DNA from: Flavobacterium sp. 140616W15
GTDB lineage: Bacteria; Bacteroidota; Bacteroidia; Flavobacteriales; Flavobacteriaceae
Length of the DNA stretch: 64,000 nucleotides
Direction: 5' to 3'
Assembly (NCBI RefSeq): GCF_003668995.1
Contig: NZ_CP033068.1
Location: 2,542,001 to 2,606,000, forward strand
Position numbers and translations under genes: made by a program. Below are positions 46,305-55,475 of the stretch, in pieces. Under the pieces are notes generated by a model, which saw only the letters and a program-made list of their open reading frames with translations, did not search any database and was not told the DNA's origin. Position 1 is the stretch's first letter. Each line of letters starts with the position of its first letter.

Positions 46305-46733
46305 TTAGCTTTTCTTTCTATCCAAAACCATATTCGTCAATTTACATAGCGAAACCAAATTACCTTCTTCATCAGTAATTTTAATTTCCCAAAGATGCAA
46401 GCTTCTTCCTTTATGGATAATTCGTGCCGTTCCATAAACAAACCCCTCACGAATGCTTTTTAAATGATTTGCTGAAATTTCAATTCCGCGTACTTCTTGT
46501 AATTCAGGATTTATATAAAAAAATGATGCTGCACTACCTACACTTTCTGCAAGTGCCACAGATGCACCTCCGTGCAATAATCCCATTGGCTGATGAACAG
46601 CTGGATTTACTGGCATTTTGGCTACTAAAAAATCTTCTCCAGCATCTATATATTCAATTTTTAGCGTTTGCATCAAGGTATTTTGTGAAAACTGATTGCA
46701 ATGCTCTAATATTTGTTCTTTACTAAAATTCAT
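46305..46733 (-). CDS. PaaI family hotdog thioesterase
   Basis: A 142-aa single-hotdog acyl-CoA thioesterase with the signature HQPMGLLHGGASVALAESVGSAAS (catalytic Glu in ALAES, about residue 66) and strands VRGIEISANHLKSIREGFVYGTARIIHKGRSLHLWEIKI. Its 5-nt spacing from the isochorismate synthase gene points to menaquinone synthesis, where such an enzyme hydrolyses 1,4-dihydroxy-2-naphthoyl-CoA (MenI role). That role is inferred from context. Confidence 0.88.
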   Translation of the reverse strand: MNFSKEQILEHCNQFSQNTLMQTLKIEYIDAGEDFLVAKMPVNPAVHQPMGLLHGGASVALAESVGSAASFFYINPELQEVRGIEISANHLKSIREGFVYGTARIIHKGRSLHLWEIKITDEEGNLVSLCKLTNMVLDRKKS

Positions 46734-46858
46734 TTGTTTGGCTTTAAAATGTAAAATTAAATAAAAGATAAGTCACAAAGTAGCAAATGCAATTCTAAAT
46801 TAAAAATGATATGTTAATCGAATTACTTTTTTGCTATTTTTACATAAATTCTATTCAA

Positions 46859-48361
46859 ATGCGTACTTTTTTTATACTATTTACTATCGGAATACTTTTA
46901 GCAACAAGTTCATGTCGAAGTGATTTCGAAACCGTTGCCAGTACTGGAGATTTAGTTTTCTCAAAAGACACCGTATATTTAGATACCGTTTTTACCAATA
47001 TCGGTTCAAGTACATACCAACTAAAAGTGTACAATCAAGGAAAAAAAGACATTACCATTCCAACAATCAAATTAGGCAAAGGATTAAGTTCTAAATACAG
47101 AATGACCGTTGATGGAATGCACGGAACAGAAGGAAAGATCTTTAATAATGTAACGCTTCTAGCAAAAGACAGCATGTATGTTTTTATAGAAACAACAGCC
47201 GCAATTACCGATGCAAATCCAACCGATTTTTTATATACCGACCAAATTCAATTTGATAGTGGTGCAAATCTTCAAAACGTAGAATTAGTAACACTAATAC
47301 AAGATGCAACTTTTTTATATCCAAAAAAATCCTCTGATGGAACTATAGAAACATTACCAATCAATGGTAAAGAAGTAGAAGGCTTTTTCTTAGAAGATAA
47401 CGAATTACAATTTACAAATCAAAAACCATACGTCATATATGGTTACGCGGCCGTTCCTGAAGGAAAAACCGCTACGTTTGATCCTGGCGCAAGAGTTTAT
47501 TTTCATGCAAACTCAGGCTTATTGGTTAGTAAAAATGCAAGTCTTAATGTAAATGGAGCATTATCTTCAACAGAAAAATTAGAAAAAGAAGTCATTTTTG
47601 AAGGAGATCGTTTAGAACCTTTATATTCTGATATTCCTGGGCAATGGGGAACTATCTGGCTTGCCGATGGAAGTACAAATAACACCATTAATCATTTAAC
47701 TATTAAAAATGCCACAACAGGTTTGTTTATAGAAAATAGTGACCAAACAACAGTAAGCATTAAAAACACACAAATTTACAATTCCGTTAATCATGGTATT
47801 TTAGCACAAAACGGAAAAATAAAAGGGGAGAACATTGTAATAAATCGCGCTGGATTATCAAGTTTAGCTTGCTTATATGGTGGAAACTATCAATTTACAC
47901 ACTGTACCTTCAATAACAATTGGCAAGGTTCTCAGCAAAGCGCAGTTTACCTAAGCAATACTCTCTCAGGAGCAACTCCAGAAACTAGAGATTTAATACA
48001 AGCAACTTTCAACAACTGTATTATATACGGCTCAAATACAAACGAGTTATTATTAGACAAAAAAAGCAATGCAACCTTTGTATATCAATTCAATAATTGC
48101 TTAATCAAGTATAGCAGTACAAGCACAAATACAGATTACCAATTCAACACCGATACCCAGCATTATAACGGAATCATACTAAATCAAGATCCAAAGTTTT
48201 ACAAAGTTTCTCAAAACAAATTTAATATCGATACCAATTCTGGTGCTTTCGCAAAAGGAAACCAGACCTATAACATTTCGTTGGATATCATAGGGAATAG
48301 TAGAACTTCTCCTCCAGATTTAGGAGCATACCAAAGTATGCCATTTCCAAAATCGAAATAA
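46859..48361 (+). CDS. lipoprotein with predicted right-handed beta-helix
   Basis: A 500-aa surface or periplasmic lipoprotein. ATG 46859 gives a clean signal ending LATSSC; the 48 in-frame bases upstream are not signal-like. Residues about 30-150 form a beta-sandwich-like domain (TVYLDTVFTNIGSSTYQLKVYNQGKK). Residues about 190-480 show repeating short strands and Asn ladders (NTINHLTIKNATTGLFIENSDQTTVSIKNTQIYNSVNHGILAQNGKI) typical of parallel beta-helices of the polysaccharide lyase-like type. Catalytic residues are not identified. Confidence 0.82.
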   Translation: MRTFFILFTIGILLATSSCRSDFETVASTGDLVFSKDTVYLDTVFTNIGSSTYQLKVYNQGKKDITIPTIKLGKGLSSKYRMTVDGMHGTEGKIFNNVTLLAKDSMYVFIETTAAITDANPTDFLYTDQIQFDSGANLQNVELVTLIQDATFLYPKKSSDGTIETLPINGKEVEGFFLEDNELQFTNQKPYVIYGYAAVPEGKTATFDPGARVYFHANSGLLVSKNASLNVNGALSSTEKLEKEVIFEGDRLEPLYSDIPGQWGTIWLADGSTNNTINHLTIKNATTGLFIENSDQTTVSIKNTQIYNSVNHGILAQNGKIKGENIVINRAGLSSLACLYGGNYQFTHCTFNNNWQGSQQSAVYLSNTLSGATPETRDLIQATFNNCIIYGSNTNELLLDKKSNATFVYQFNNCLIKYSSTSTNTDYQFNTDTQHYNGIILNQDPKFYKVSQNKFNIDTNSGAFAKGNQTYNISLDIIGNSRTSPPDLGAYQSMPFPKSK

Positions 48362-48666
48362 AATCGAAACAGTTATTTATCTTTATTAAAAAGACTTGGC
48401 ATCTCTGCGACTTAGAGAGAAATAAATTGAATATGTAAAACCCATCTTTTTTATAATGCTCTCAAAGACGCTAAGGCACAAAGCCATCTTCAAATTAAAT
48501 CTTCACAATAATTGCGAGTAAGAAAAATGCTTCATAAATTAAACATATCTTAATACAACATATCTTCAAAAGATGTAGATTTGTTTTAAAATAAAACTAA
48601 CCTATTCAAAATCAATTTTTTGAACCAGTTTTAAAAGCCCCATTTTTCAACTTTAAACTATTATCC
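48362..48666. other. 305-bp intergenic region
   Basis: The region contains degenerate wording of the TTTGCG/CTCTGCGA type (CATCTCTGCGACTTAGAGAG near 48400 and CTCAAAGACGCTAAGGCAC near 48463), but no ORF or convincing terminator. A+T-rich DNA before the next ATG presumably holds the promoter. Confidence 0.5.
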
Positions 48667-50517
48667 ATGAAGAAAACCTACTCTTACATTGTATTATTAC
48701 TATTTACAACTGCCACCTTTGCACAAATCCCATCTGGATATTACAACACGGCAACAGGAACTGGTTACACCTTAAAAACCCAATTATACAACATTATTAA
48801 GGGACATACCGATAATGGATATGCTGGCTTATACACCACATATCAAACATCCGATATTGATGCTTTTTTCGAAAATGACGGAAGTGTCTTAGATATGTAT
48901 TCTGAAAATCCATCAGGAACAGACCCTTATAATTATAGCATAGCAACCACACAAAGATGTGGCAATTATTCAAAAGAAGGAGATTGCTACAACAGAGAAC
49001 ACATAATTCCGCAATCAGTATTTAACGAAAAAGCACCAATGGTTTCCGACGCTCATTTTATTACACCTACAGATGGAAAAGTAAACGGAATGCGATCAAA
49101 TTATCCTCATGGAGTTGTAAACACACCAACCTATATTTCTCAAAACGGAGGAAAGTTAGGGGCAAACTCTACATCTGGCTATTCAGGAACTGTTTTCGAA
49201 CCAATCAATGAATTCAAAGGAGACATTGCCAGAATGTATTTTTATTTTGCAACACGGTATGAAAATACCGTTGCAGGTTATAGCTATCCTATGTTTGATG
49301 GCTCTGGTGATAAAGTTTTTTCTGCCGCATTTCTAAATATTCTTTTAGCATGGAACGCACAAGATCCAGTAAGCCCAAGAGAGATTACAAGAAACAATGC
49401 TATTTATGCACGCCAAAATAACCGAAATCCATATATCGACCATCCAGAATATGTAAATCAGATATGGAATCCTTCTGCTGACACGCAAGCACCAACAACA
49501 CCTACAAATCTTGCAAGTACATCAAAAACTGCCACTTCTATTTCTTTAAGTTGGACTGCATCTACAGACAATGTAGCAGTAACAAATTATAATGTTTATG
49601 CAAATGGCGTTTTAAAAACTACAGTAACAGGATTAAGTGGTACAATTACTGGCTTAACGCCTTTAACAAGTTACAACATTACTGTAAGTGCAAAAGATGC
49701 CGCAGGAAATACTTCAGCAGTAAGCAATACCATCTCAGTAACAACAGATACAAGTATTGGACCAGATCCAGGAACCACTACAGACTTATTATTCTCTGAA
49801 TACATAGAAGGTTCCGGGAATAACAAAGCATTAGAAATCATGAATGCAACTGGAAGTGCTATTAACTTATCTGGTTACAGCATAAAAAGACAAACCAATG
49901 GAGCTGGCGCATGGAGTTCAGGACTCGCTTTAAGTGGCATTATAAATACAGGAAGCAAATTCACTATTGTAAACAACTTAATGGCATCTAGCTGTTTCCC
50001 TACAAGCTCAGCAAATCTTTCGACAACTGCCGCCGAACTTACTTTTAATGGAAATGATCCTGTAGGCTTATTCAAAAACGGCGTACTAATCGATATTATC
50101 GGAACCTATAACGGCGGGTCTGCAAACTTTGCAGTCGATATAACATTAAGAAGAAAATCGACCGTAACATCTCCTAGCGCAACATTTAACCTAAATGGAC
50201 AATGGGATTCATTTACAACAGATACCTGCAATAACTTAGGTAGTAAATTCCTTGGCGTTGCAAAAGAAAAGATTCTTTCTGATTCAAATGAAATAGTGCT
50301 ATACCCTAATCCTTCAAATGGAAATTTTAATATTAATTTCAATAGTTCAGATACTCCATACACAATTGAAATAGTTTCGATATCAGGTCAAAAAGTATAC
50401 AAAAAACAAGCTACAACACAAGAAGCTATAAGTATAAGCAATCTCCCAAAAGGATTATATATAATAAAAGTAACAAACAAGGAAAAAACTTTCATTAAAA
50501 AGATAGCAATCAACTAA
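48667..50517 (+). CDS. T9SS-exported endonuclease I family protein with FnIII and lamin-tail domains
   Basis: A 616-aa secreted nuclease. Signal peptide 1-19 (ending ATFAQ). Endonuclease I-type domain about 20-265 with the catalytic NREHIIPQSVFNE (about 112-124), DAHFITPTDGKVNGMRSNYPHG and the terminal NNRNPYIDHPEYVNQIW. Fibronectin III domain about 275-360 and lamin-tail-domain-like region about 368-480 (LLFSEYIEGSGNNKALEIMNATG). The C-terminal Por secretion sorting domain about 540-616 (YPNPSNGNFNINF...GLYIIKVTNKEKTFIKKIAIN) marks it for type IX secretion. It probably degrades extracellular DNA or RNA. Confidence 0.93.
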   Translation: MKKTYSYIVLLLFTTATFAQIPSGYYNTATGTGYTLKTQLYNIIKGHTDNGYAGLYTTYQTSDIDAFFENDGSVLDMYSENPSGTDPYNYSIATTQRCGNYSKEGDCYNREHIIPQSVFNEKAPMVSDAHFITPTDGKVNGMRSNYPHGVVNTPTYISQNGGKLGANSTSGYSGTVFEPINEFKGDIARMYFYFATRYENTVAGYSYPMFDGSGDKVFSAAFLNILLAWNAQDPVSPREITRNNAIYARQNNRNPYIDHPEYVNQIWNPSADTQAPTTPTNLASTSKTATSISLSWTASTDNVAVTNYNVYANGVLKTTVTGLSGTITGLTPLTSYNITVSAKDAAGNTSAVSNTISVTTDTSIGPDPGTTTDLLFSEYIEGSGNNKALEIMNATGSAINLSGYSIKRQTNGAGAWSSGLALSGIINTGSKFTIVNNLMASSCFPTSSANLSTTAAELTFNGNDPVGLFKNGVLIDIIGTYNGGSANFAVDITLRRKSTVTSPSATFNLNGQWDSFTTDTCNNLGSKFLGVAKEKILSDSNEIVLYPNPSNGNFNINFNSSDTPYTIEIVSISGQKVYKKQATTQEAISISNLPKGLYIIKVTNKEKTFIKKIAIN

Positions 50518-50542
50518 TTAAAATTCACACAATCAATAATTT

Positions 50543-50569
50543 AAAAGCGACAATTGTCGCTTTTTTTTT
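50543..50569 (+). terminator. terminator after the secreted nuclease
   Basis: AAAAGCGACAA and TTGTCGCTTTT form a perfect palindrome with no loop spacer, followed by further T residues (T9 in total). The stem reaches 11 bp. Confidence 0.88.
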
Positions 50570-50589
50570 GTTTCTGAAGATTTTAAAAT

Positions 50590-50740
50590 TAATTTTTCAC
50601 GCAGATTTTGCAGATAAAGCAGATACAAAACCTCTAAATAATTTATAGATATTTAATAATTCTCAAATCAATTAATTCTGCTCAATCAGCCAAATCTGCA
50701 TGAAACAAAAATATTTGCGTCTTTGCAAAATTTAAAAAAA
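50590..50740. repeat. intergenic GCAGATTTTGCAGAT/TTTGCG repeat region
   Basis: ACGCAGATTTTGCAGAT near 50599 has a rough inverse, AATCAGCCAAATCTGCATG, near 50684-50702, followed by ATTTGCGTCTTTGCAAA near 50712. The wording links it to the 16133, 19314 and 48400 stretches. No coding potential is seen. Confidence 0.5.
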
Positions 50741-50838
50741 ATGTACTATCCTGCTTCTCTACACATTACCATTGCCACTCTCGTCATTCTGATGAAAAAA
50801 AATCACTGTAATTTTTTTTAAAAGAGTTCGTTTTCAAA

Positions 50839-50870
50839 TTTGCGCTTACTATTTATTTACACTAAATTTG
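50839..50870 (+). promoter_or_regulatory. promoter of purL
   Basis: TTTG at 50839-50842 and TAAATTTG at 50863-50870 match the Bacteroidota -33 (TTTG) and -7 (TAnnTTTG) boxes with a 20-nt spacer. The ATG follows 30 bp later. Confidence 0.7.
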
Positions 50871-50900
50871 CAACTAAAATACAACAAACTACACAACACA

Positions 50901-53900
50901 ATGATTCATTTCTTTGAAAACCAAAGCAAAACTGTTTTTGCAGTACAAACGCAAAACGAAATTTCGGCTCAAGACATTTCAAAATTAAATTGGCTTTTTG
51001 CCAACTCCAATAAAATAGAAAAATCCGTACTAACGGATTTTTTTGTTGGCCCACGTGCCACTATGATTACCCCTTGGAGTACAAATGCTGTAGAGATTAC
51101 TCAGAATATGGGAATTTCGGGCATTATCAGAATTGAAGAATTTTATCCGGCAACTACTGAATTTTCAGATTTTGACCCGATGCTTTCACAAAAGTATACT
51201 GAACTGAATCAAGAAATCTTTACTATCAACGTACAACCAGAAGCAATTTTGGATATCGATGATATTGCTGCTTACAACAAAACCGAAGGGTTAGCTTTAA
51301 GCCAAGAAGAAGTAGATTATCTAGACAATCTTGCTATCAAACTAGGACGTAAATTAACCGACTCTGAAATTTTTGCTTTCTCACAAGCAAATTCAGAGCA
51401 CTGTCGTCACAAAATTTTCAACGGAACTTTTGTAATCGACGGAGAAGAAAAAGAAACGTCTTTATTTAAATTAATCAAGAAAACATCTCAGGAAAATCCT
51501 AACGACATCGTTTCGGCTTACAAAGATAATGTGGCTTTTGTAAAAGGACCACGCGTACAACAGTTTGCTCCTAAAACAGCAGACAAACCAGACTTTTACG
51601 AAATAAAAGAATTTGATTCTGTTATTTCATTAAAAGCCGAAACACATAATTTCCCTACAACTGTTGAGCCTTTTAATGGTGCAGCAACAGGATCAGGAGG
51701 AGAAATTCGTGACCGTCTTGCAGGAGGACAAGGTTCATTACCTCTAGCAGGAACTGCGGTTTATATGACATCTTACTCTCGTTTGAAATCCTTCGACTCC
51801 GCTCAGGATGACAGGCCATGGGAGAATGCTATGGACGAAAGAAAATGGCTATATCAAACTCCAATGGATATCTTGATAAAAGCTTCAAACGGAGCTTCAG
51901 ATTTTGGAAATAAATTTGGTCAGCCATTAATTACTGGTTCTGTTTTAACTTTTGAACATGAAGAAGACAACCGCAAAATTGGTTATGATAAAGTAATCAT
52001 GCAAGCTGGTGGAATCGGTTACGGTAAATTAGATCAAGCCATAAAAAAGAAACCACAAGAAGGAGATAAAATTGTTATTCTTGGTGGAGAAAATTATAGA
52101 ATAGGAATGGGTGGTGCTGCGGTTTCTTCTGCAGATACTGGAGCTTTTGGTTCAGGAATTGAATTAAACGCTATCCAACGTTCTAACCCTGAAATGCAAA
52201 AACGTGCTGCCAATGCCATTCGTGGGTTAGTAGAAAGTGATAACAACCCAATTGTTTCGATTCATGATCACGGAGCTGGAGGACACCTAAACTGTCTTTC
52301 TGAACTAGTAGAAGAAACTGGTGGATTAATTGATTTAGACAAATTACCTGTTGGAGATCCAACGCTTTCTGCAAAAGAAATTATCGGAAACGAATCTCAA
52401 GAAAGAATGGGATTGGTAATTGGTCAAAAAGATATTGATACGTTACAAAGAATCGCTGACAGAGAGCGTTCACCAATGTATCAAGTTGGAGATGTAACGG
52501 GAGATCACCGTTTTACTTTTGAATCTAAATCGACTGGGGCTAAACCTATGGATTATGCTCTTGAAGATTTCTTCGGAAGTTCTCCAAAAACAATAATGAC
52601 CGATAAAACTATCGATAGAAATTATGCTGCTGTTACTTATTCTGCAACAGATTTTGAAAATTATCTACAAAGCGTTTTACGTTTAGAAGCTGTAGCATCT
52701 AAAGACTGGTTAACTAATAAAGTAGACCGTTGTGTAGGTGGAAAAGTAGCCAAACAACAAAATGCTGGTCCATTACAATTACCATTAAATAATGTTGGTG
52801 TAATGGCTTTAGATTATTTAGGTAAAGAAGGAATTGCAACTTCTATTGGGCACGCTCCTATTGCTGCTTTAATTGATCCTGTGGCAGGAAGCAGAAATGC
52901 AATTGCCGAGTCATTATCAAACATTGTTTGGGCTCCAATTAAAGATGGAATGAAAGGAATTTCATTATCTGCAAACTGGATGTGGGCTTGTAAAAATGAA
53001 GGTGAAGACGCTCGTTTATACGCTGCTGTTGAAGGCTGTTCAGAATTTGCAATCGAATTAGGCATCAATATCCCAACAGGAAAAGACTCTCTTTCGATGA
53101 AACAAAAATATCCAAATGATGAAGTGATTGCACCGGGAACGGTTATTATTTCGGCAGGTGGAAATTGTATTGACATTAAAAAAGTAGTAGAACCAGTTTT
53201 ACAGAAAAATGGTGACTCTATTTATTATATCAATTTATCACAAGATGCATTCAAATTAGGAGGTTCTTCTTTTGCACAAATCAGAAATACTATCGGGAAT
53301 GAAACTTCGACTATAAAAGACGCTTCATTCTTTAAAAATGCATTTAATACCATTCAGGAATTAATTGGTGAAGATCAAATTCTTGCTGGACACGATATCG
53401 GAAGTGGTGGTTTAATCACAACTTTACTAGAATTATGTTTTGCTGATATAAATCTAGGAGCAAAAATTGATTTCGCTGCTTTCGCAGAAAAAGACTTATT
53501 GAAAATCCTTTTTGCAGAGAATATCGGAATTGTTTTCCAAGCAAAATCTGACACAGCTGTTGAAACTAAATTAAACACAAACAACATCGAATTCTTCAAA
53601 ATTGGAACTGTAACAACTACAGAAACTTTAGAAGTTGGAGATTGGTCATTAAGCATTCCTAAATACAGAGACATTTGGTTTGAAACTTCTTATTTATTAG
53701 ATCAAAAACAATCTAAAAACGGAAGAGCTCAGGCACGTTTCGAAAATTATAAAAATCAAGTTTTAAACTATACTTTCCCAGCACATTTTACAGGAAAAAA
53801 ACCAGTAATCGATGCTTCAAAACCAAGACCAAAAGCGGCTATTATTCGTGAAAAAGGAAGTAATTCTGAGCGTGAAATGGCAAATGCAATGTACTTGGCT

Positions 53901-54572
53901 GGATTTGATGTAAAAGACGTTCACATGACCGATTTAATTTCTGGTCGTGAAACACTGGAAGACATTCAGTTTATTGGTGCAGTTGGAGGATTCTCTAACT
54001 CAGATGTTTTAGGTTCAGCCAAAGGTTGGGCTGGAGCTTTCTTATATAATGAAAAAGCAAAAACAGCTTTAGATAAATTCTTCAAGAGAGAAGACACTCT
54101 ATCTGTAGGAATCTGTAACGGTTGTCAATTGTTTATGGAATTAGAAGTTATCAATCCAGAACATGAAGTTCACGGAAAAATGCTTCATAACGAAAGTAAC
54201 AAACACGAAAGTATCTTTACATCTGTAAAAGTACAAGAAAACAACTCGGTGATGTTATCATCTCTTGCAGGAAGCACCCTTGGAGTTTGGGTTTCTCATG
54301 GTGAAGGAAAATTTAATTTACCATTAGCAGAAGAAAACTACAATATCGTATCTAAATACGCTTACGAAGGATATCCTGCAAACCCAAATGGATCTGACTA
54401 TAACACAGCAATGATGTGTGATAAAACAGGAAGACATTTGGTTATGATGCCACACATTGAGCGTTCAACTTTCCAATGGAACTGGGCGCATTATCCAAAA
54501 GACAGAAACGACGAAGTTTCTCCTTGGCATGAAGCTTTTGTAAACGCAAGAAAATGGATTGAAAAAATCTAA
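50901..54572 (+). CDS. purL: phosphoribosylformylglycinamidine synthase
   Basis: A 1223-aa single-chain FGAM synthetase of purine synthesis. The N-terminal domain is followed by the linker FAFSQANSEHCRHKIFNG (ATP-binding), then SLKAETHNFPTTVEPFNGAATGSGGEIRD, LGGENYRIGMGG, and a C-terminal glutaminase with Cys in SVGICNGCQLFMELEVI (about residue 1075) and distal GEGKF and PHIE. ATG 50901 is chosen over the upstream in-frame codons because it begins MIHFFENQSK after the promoter. The segment SFDSAQDD (bases 51789-51812) is a translated intergenic repeat inserted between SYSRLK and RPWENAMDERKW. Confidence 0.95.
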   Translation: MIHFFENQSKTVFAVQTQNEISAQDISKLNWLFANSNKIEKSVLTDFFVGPRATMITPWSTNAVEITQNMGISGIIRIEEFYPATTEFSDFDPMLSQKYTELNQEIFTINVQPEAILDIDDIAAYNKTEGLALSQEEVDYLDNLAIKLGRKLTDSEIFAFSQANSEHCRHKIFNGTFVIDGEEKETSLFKLIKKTSQENPNDIVSAYKDNVAFVKGPRVQQFAPKTADKPDFYEIKEFDSVISLKAETHNFPTTVEPFNGAATGSGGEIRDRLAGGQGSLPLAGTAVYMTSYSRLKSFDSAQDDRPWENAMDERKWLYQTPMDILIKASNGASDFGNKFGQPLITGSVLTFEHEEDNRKIGYDKVIMQAGGIGYGKLDQAIKKKPQEGDKIVILGGENYRIGMGGAAVSSADTGAFGSGIELNAIQRSNPEMQKRAANAIRGLVESDNNPIVSIHDHGAGGHLNCLSELVEETGGLIDLDKLPVGDPTLSAKEIIGNESQERMGLVIGQKDIDTLQRIADRERSPMYQVGDVTGDHRFTFESKSTGAKPMDYALEDFFGSSPKTIMTDKTIDRNYAAVTYSATDFENYLQSVLRLEAVASKDWLTNKVDRCVGGKVAKQQNAGPLQLPLNNVGVMALDYLGKEGIATSIGHAPIAALIDPVAGSRNAIAESLSNIVWAPIKDGMKGISLSANWMWACKNEGEDARLYAAVEGCSEFAIELGINIPTGKDSLSMKQKYPNDEVIAPGTVIISAGGNCIDIKKVVEPVLQKNGDSIYYINLSQDAFKLGGSSFAQIRNTIGNETSTIKDASFFKNAFNTIQELIGEDQILAGHDIGSGGLITTLLELCFADINLGAKIDFAAFAEKDLLKILFAENIGIVFQAKSDTAVETKLNTNNIEFFKIGTVTTTETLEVGDWSLSIPKYRDIWFETSYLLDQKQSKNGRAQARFENYKNQVLNYTFPAHFTGKKPVIDASKPRPKAAIIREKGSNSEREMANAMYLAGFDVKDVHMTDLISGRETLEDIQFIGAVGGFSNSDVLGSAKGWAGAFLYNEKAKTALDKFFKREDTLSVGICNGCQLFMELEVINPEHEVHGKMLHNESNKHESIFTSVKVQENNSVMLSSLAGSTLGVWVSHGEGKFNLPLAEENYNIVSKYAYEGYPANPNGSDYNTAMMCDKTGRHLVMMPHIERSTFQWNWAHYPKDRNDEVSPWHEAFVNARKWIEKI
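51789..51812 (+). repeat. dispersed 24-bp repeat in frame inside purL
   Basis: TCCTTCGACTCCGCTCAGG followed by ATGAC is one base different from the intergenic copy at 45186-45209. It occupies exactly eight codons, translated SFDSAQDD, in the PurL region between YMTSYSRLK and RPWENAM. Homologues known to me have only a couple of residues there. Confidence 0.85.
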
Positions 54573-54590
54573 TTTTTATACTCATACAAA

Positions 54591-54625
54591 AAAAACTCAT
54601 TCGTAACTGAATGAGTTTTTTTTTA
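54591..54625 (+). terminator. terminator after purL
   Basis: AAACTCATTC and GAATGAGTTT form exact arms with a 6-nt loop, followed by a run of T residues. Confidence 0.85.
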
Positions 54626-54842
54626 TTAAGTAAGACTACTCTCATACGCAAACTTCAACAGCAAAAACACAACAAGTTAATTCTCAATACATCTCATTTT
54701 CTGTATAAAAAAGATAAAGTTAGCGTGCTAGTTTTGCCTTTTTTTTTGACCTGATTTTATTAGTTTTGCCCTCCCGCATGAAAAATACCACTATTTATTA
54801 TGCTCCAAAAACAAATAAAATAAAATTCTAAATACCATCTTA

Positions 54843-55280
54843 ATGAACATCAAGAACCTACTTTTTGTTACTTTTTTTCTTTGCTTAACAACTGTTTATT
54901 CTCAAATTAAAACTGAAAAAATTAATGCTAAAAACCAAGAACGTTTCATCACCACAACTATTGCTTATCCTGTAACTGGAATCTATCATTATGATGGAAA
55001 AAAAGAACCAATTACGCAACTAAATGCAAATGGAACTGGTATTTTTCAATATGAAGATCTAACTAAAAAAAACATCACTTGGGGATTCGAATGTTCAGAA
55101 GTTGGCATTCCTATATTTAAAGAAGGATTTGATAGTGCATCTTATTCACTTTGGTACAAAACCAATGACAAAGAAGACAACGAATGGGTTTACGCACAAT
55201 TCTCTATTCATTTCAATAAAAAGAAAATGTATATTTCTGGAGAAAGAGTAAAAGAATATGTTGAAGAGGTAAAGAAATAA
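54843..55280 (+). CDS. secreted hypothetical protein
   Basis: A 145-aa exported protein with a signal peptide (residues 1-20, ending TTVYSQ) and a beta-rich mature part (ERFITTTIAYPVTGIYHYDGKKEPITQLNANGTGIFQYEDL, TWGFECSEVG, ASYSLWYKT, WVYAQFSIHFNKKKMYISGERVKEYV). It is not recognised as a named family. It is single-gene between purL and the acyl-CoA ligase. TAGTTTTG boxes near 54727 and 54762 could be -7 elements. Confidence 0.75.
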   Translation: MNIKNLLFVTFFLCLTTVYSQIKTEKINAKNQERFITTTIAYPVTGIYHYDGKKEPITQLNANGTGIFQYEDLTKKNITWGFECSEVGIPIFKEGFDSASYSLWYKTNDKEDNEWVYAQFSIHFNKKKMYISGERVKEYVEEVKK

Positions 55281-55475
55281 CTAAATTTCGACTTACAAAC
55301 AAAAACAACATTATTGTATTGCATATTAGCTATATAAATATTAAAAATATACCGCACAAAGAAATCGATTTCGTAATTTAAAATAAATAAAATTAAAGTT
55401 TTCATATTTAATTTATTAAAAAGAAAAATTAACGATAAATTTTATTAATTTGCGGTAAAATTCAATCTAAACGCC

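Noticed and set aside
46811..46858. Upstream start for the beta-helix lipoprotein
   Set aside because: The extension MLIELLFCYFYINS precedes a complete lipoprotein signal beginning at 46859, and would disrupt the normal signal peptide layout.
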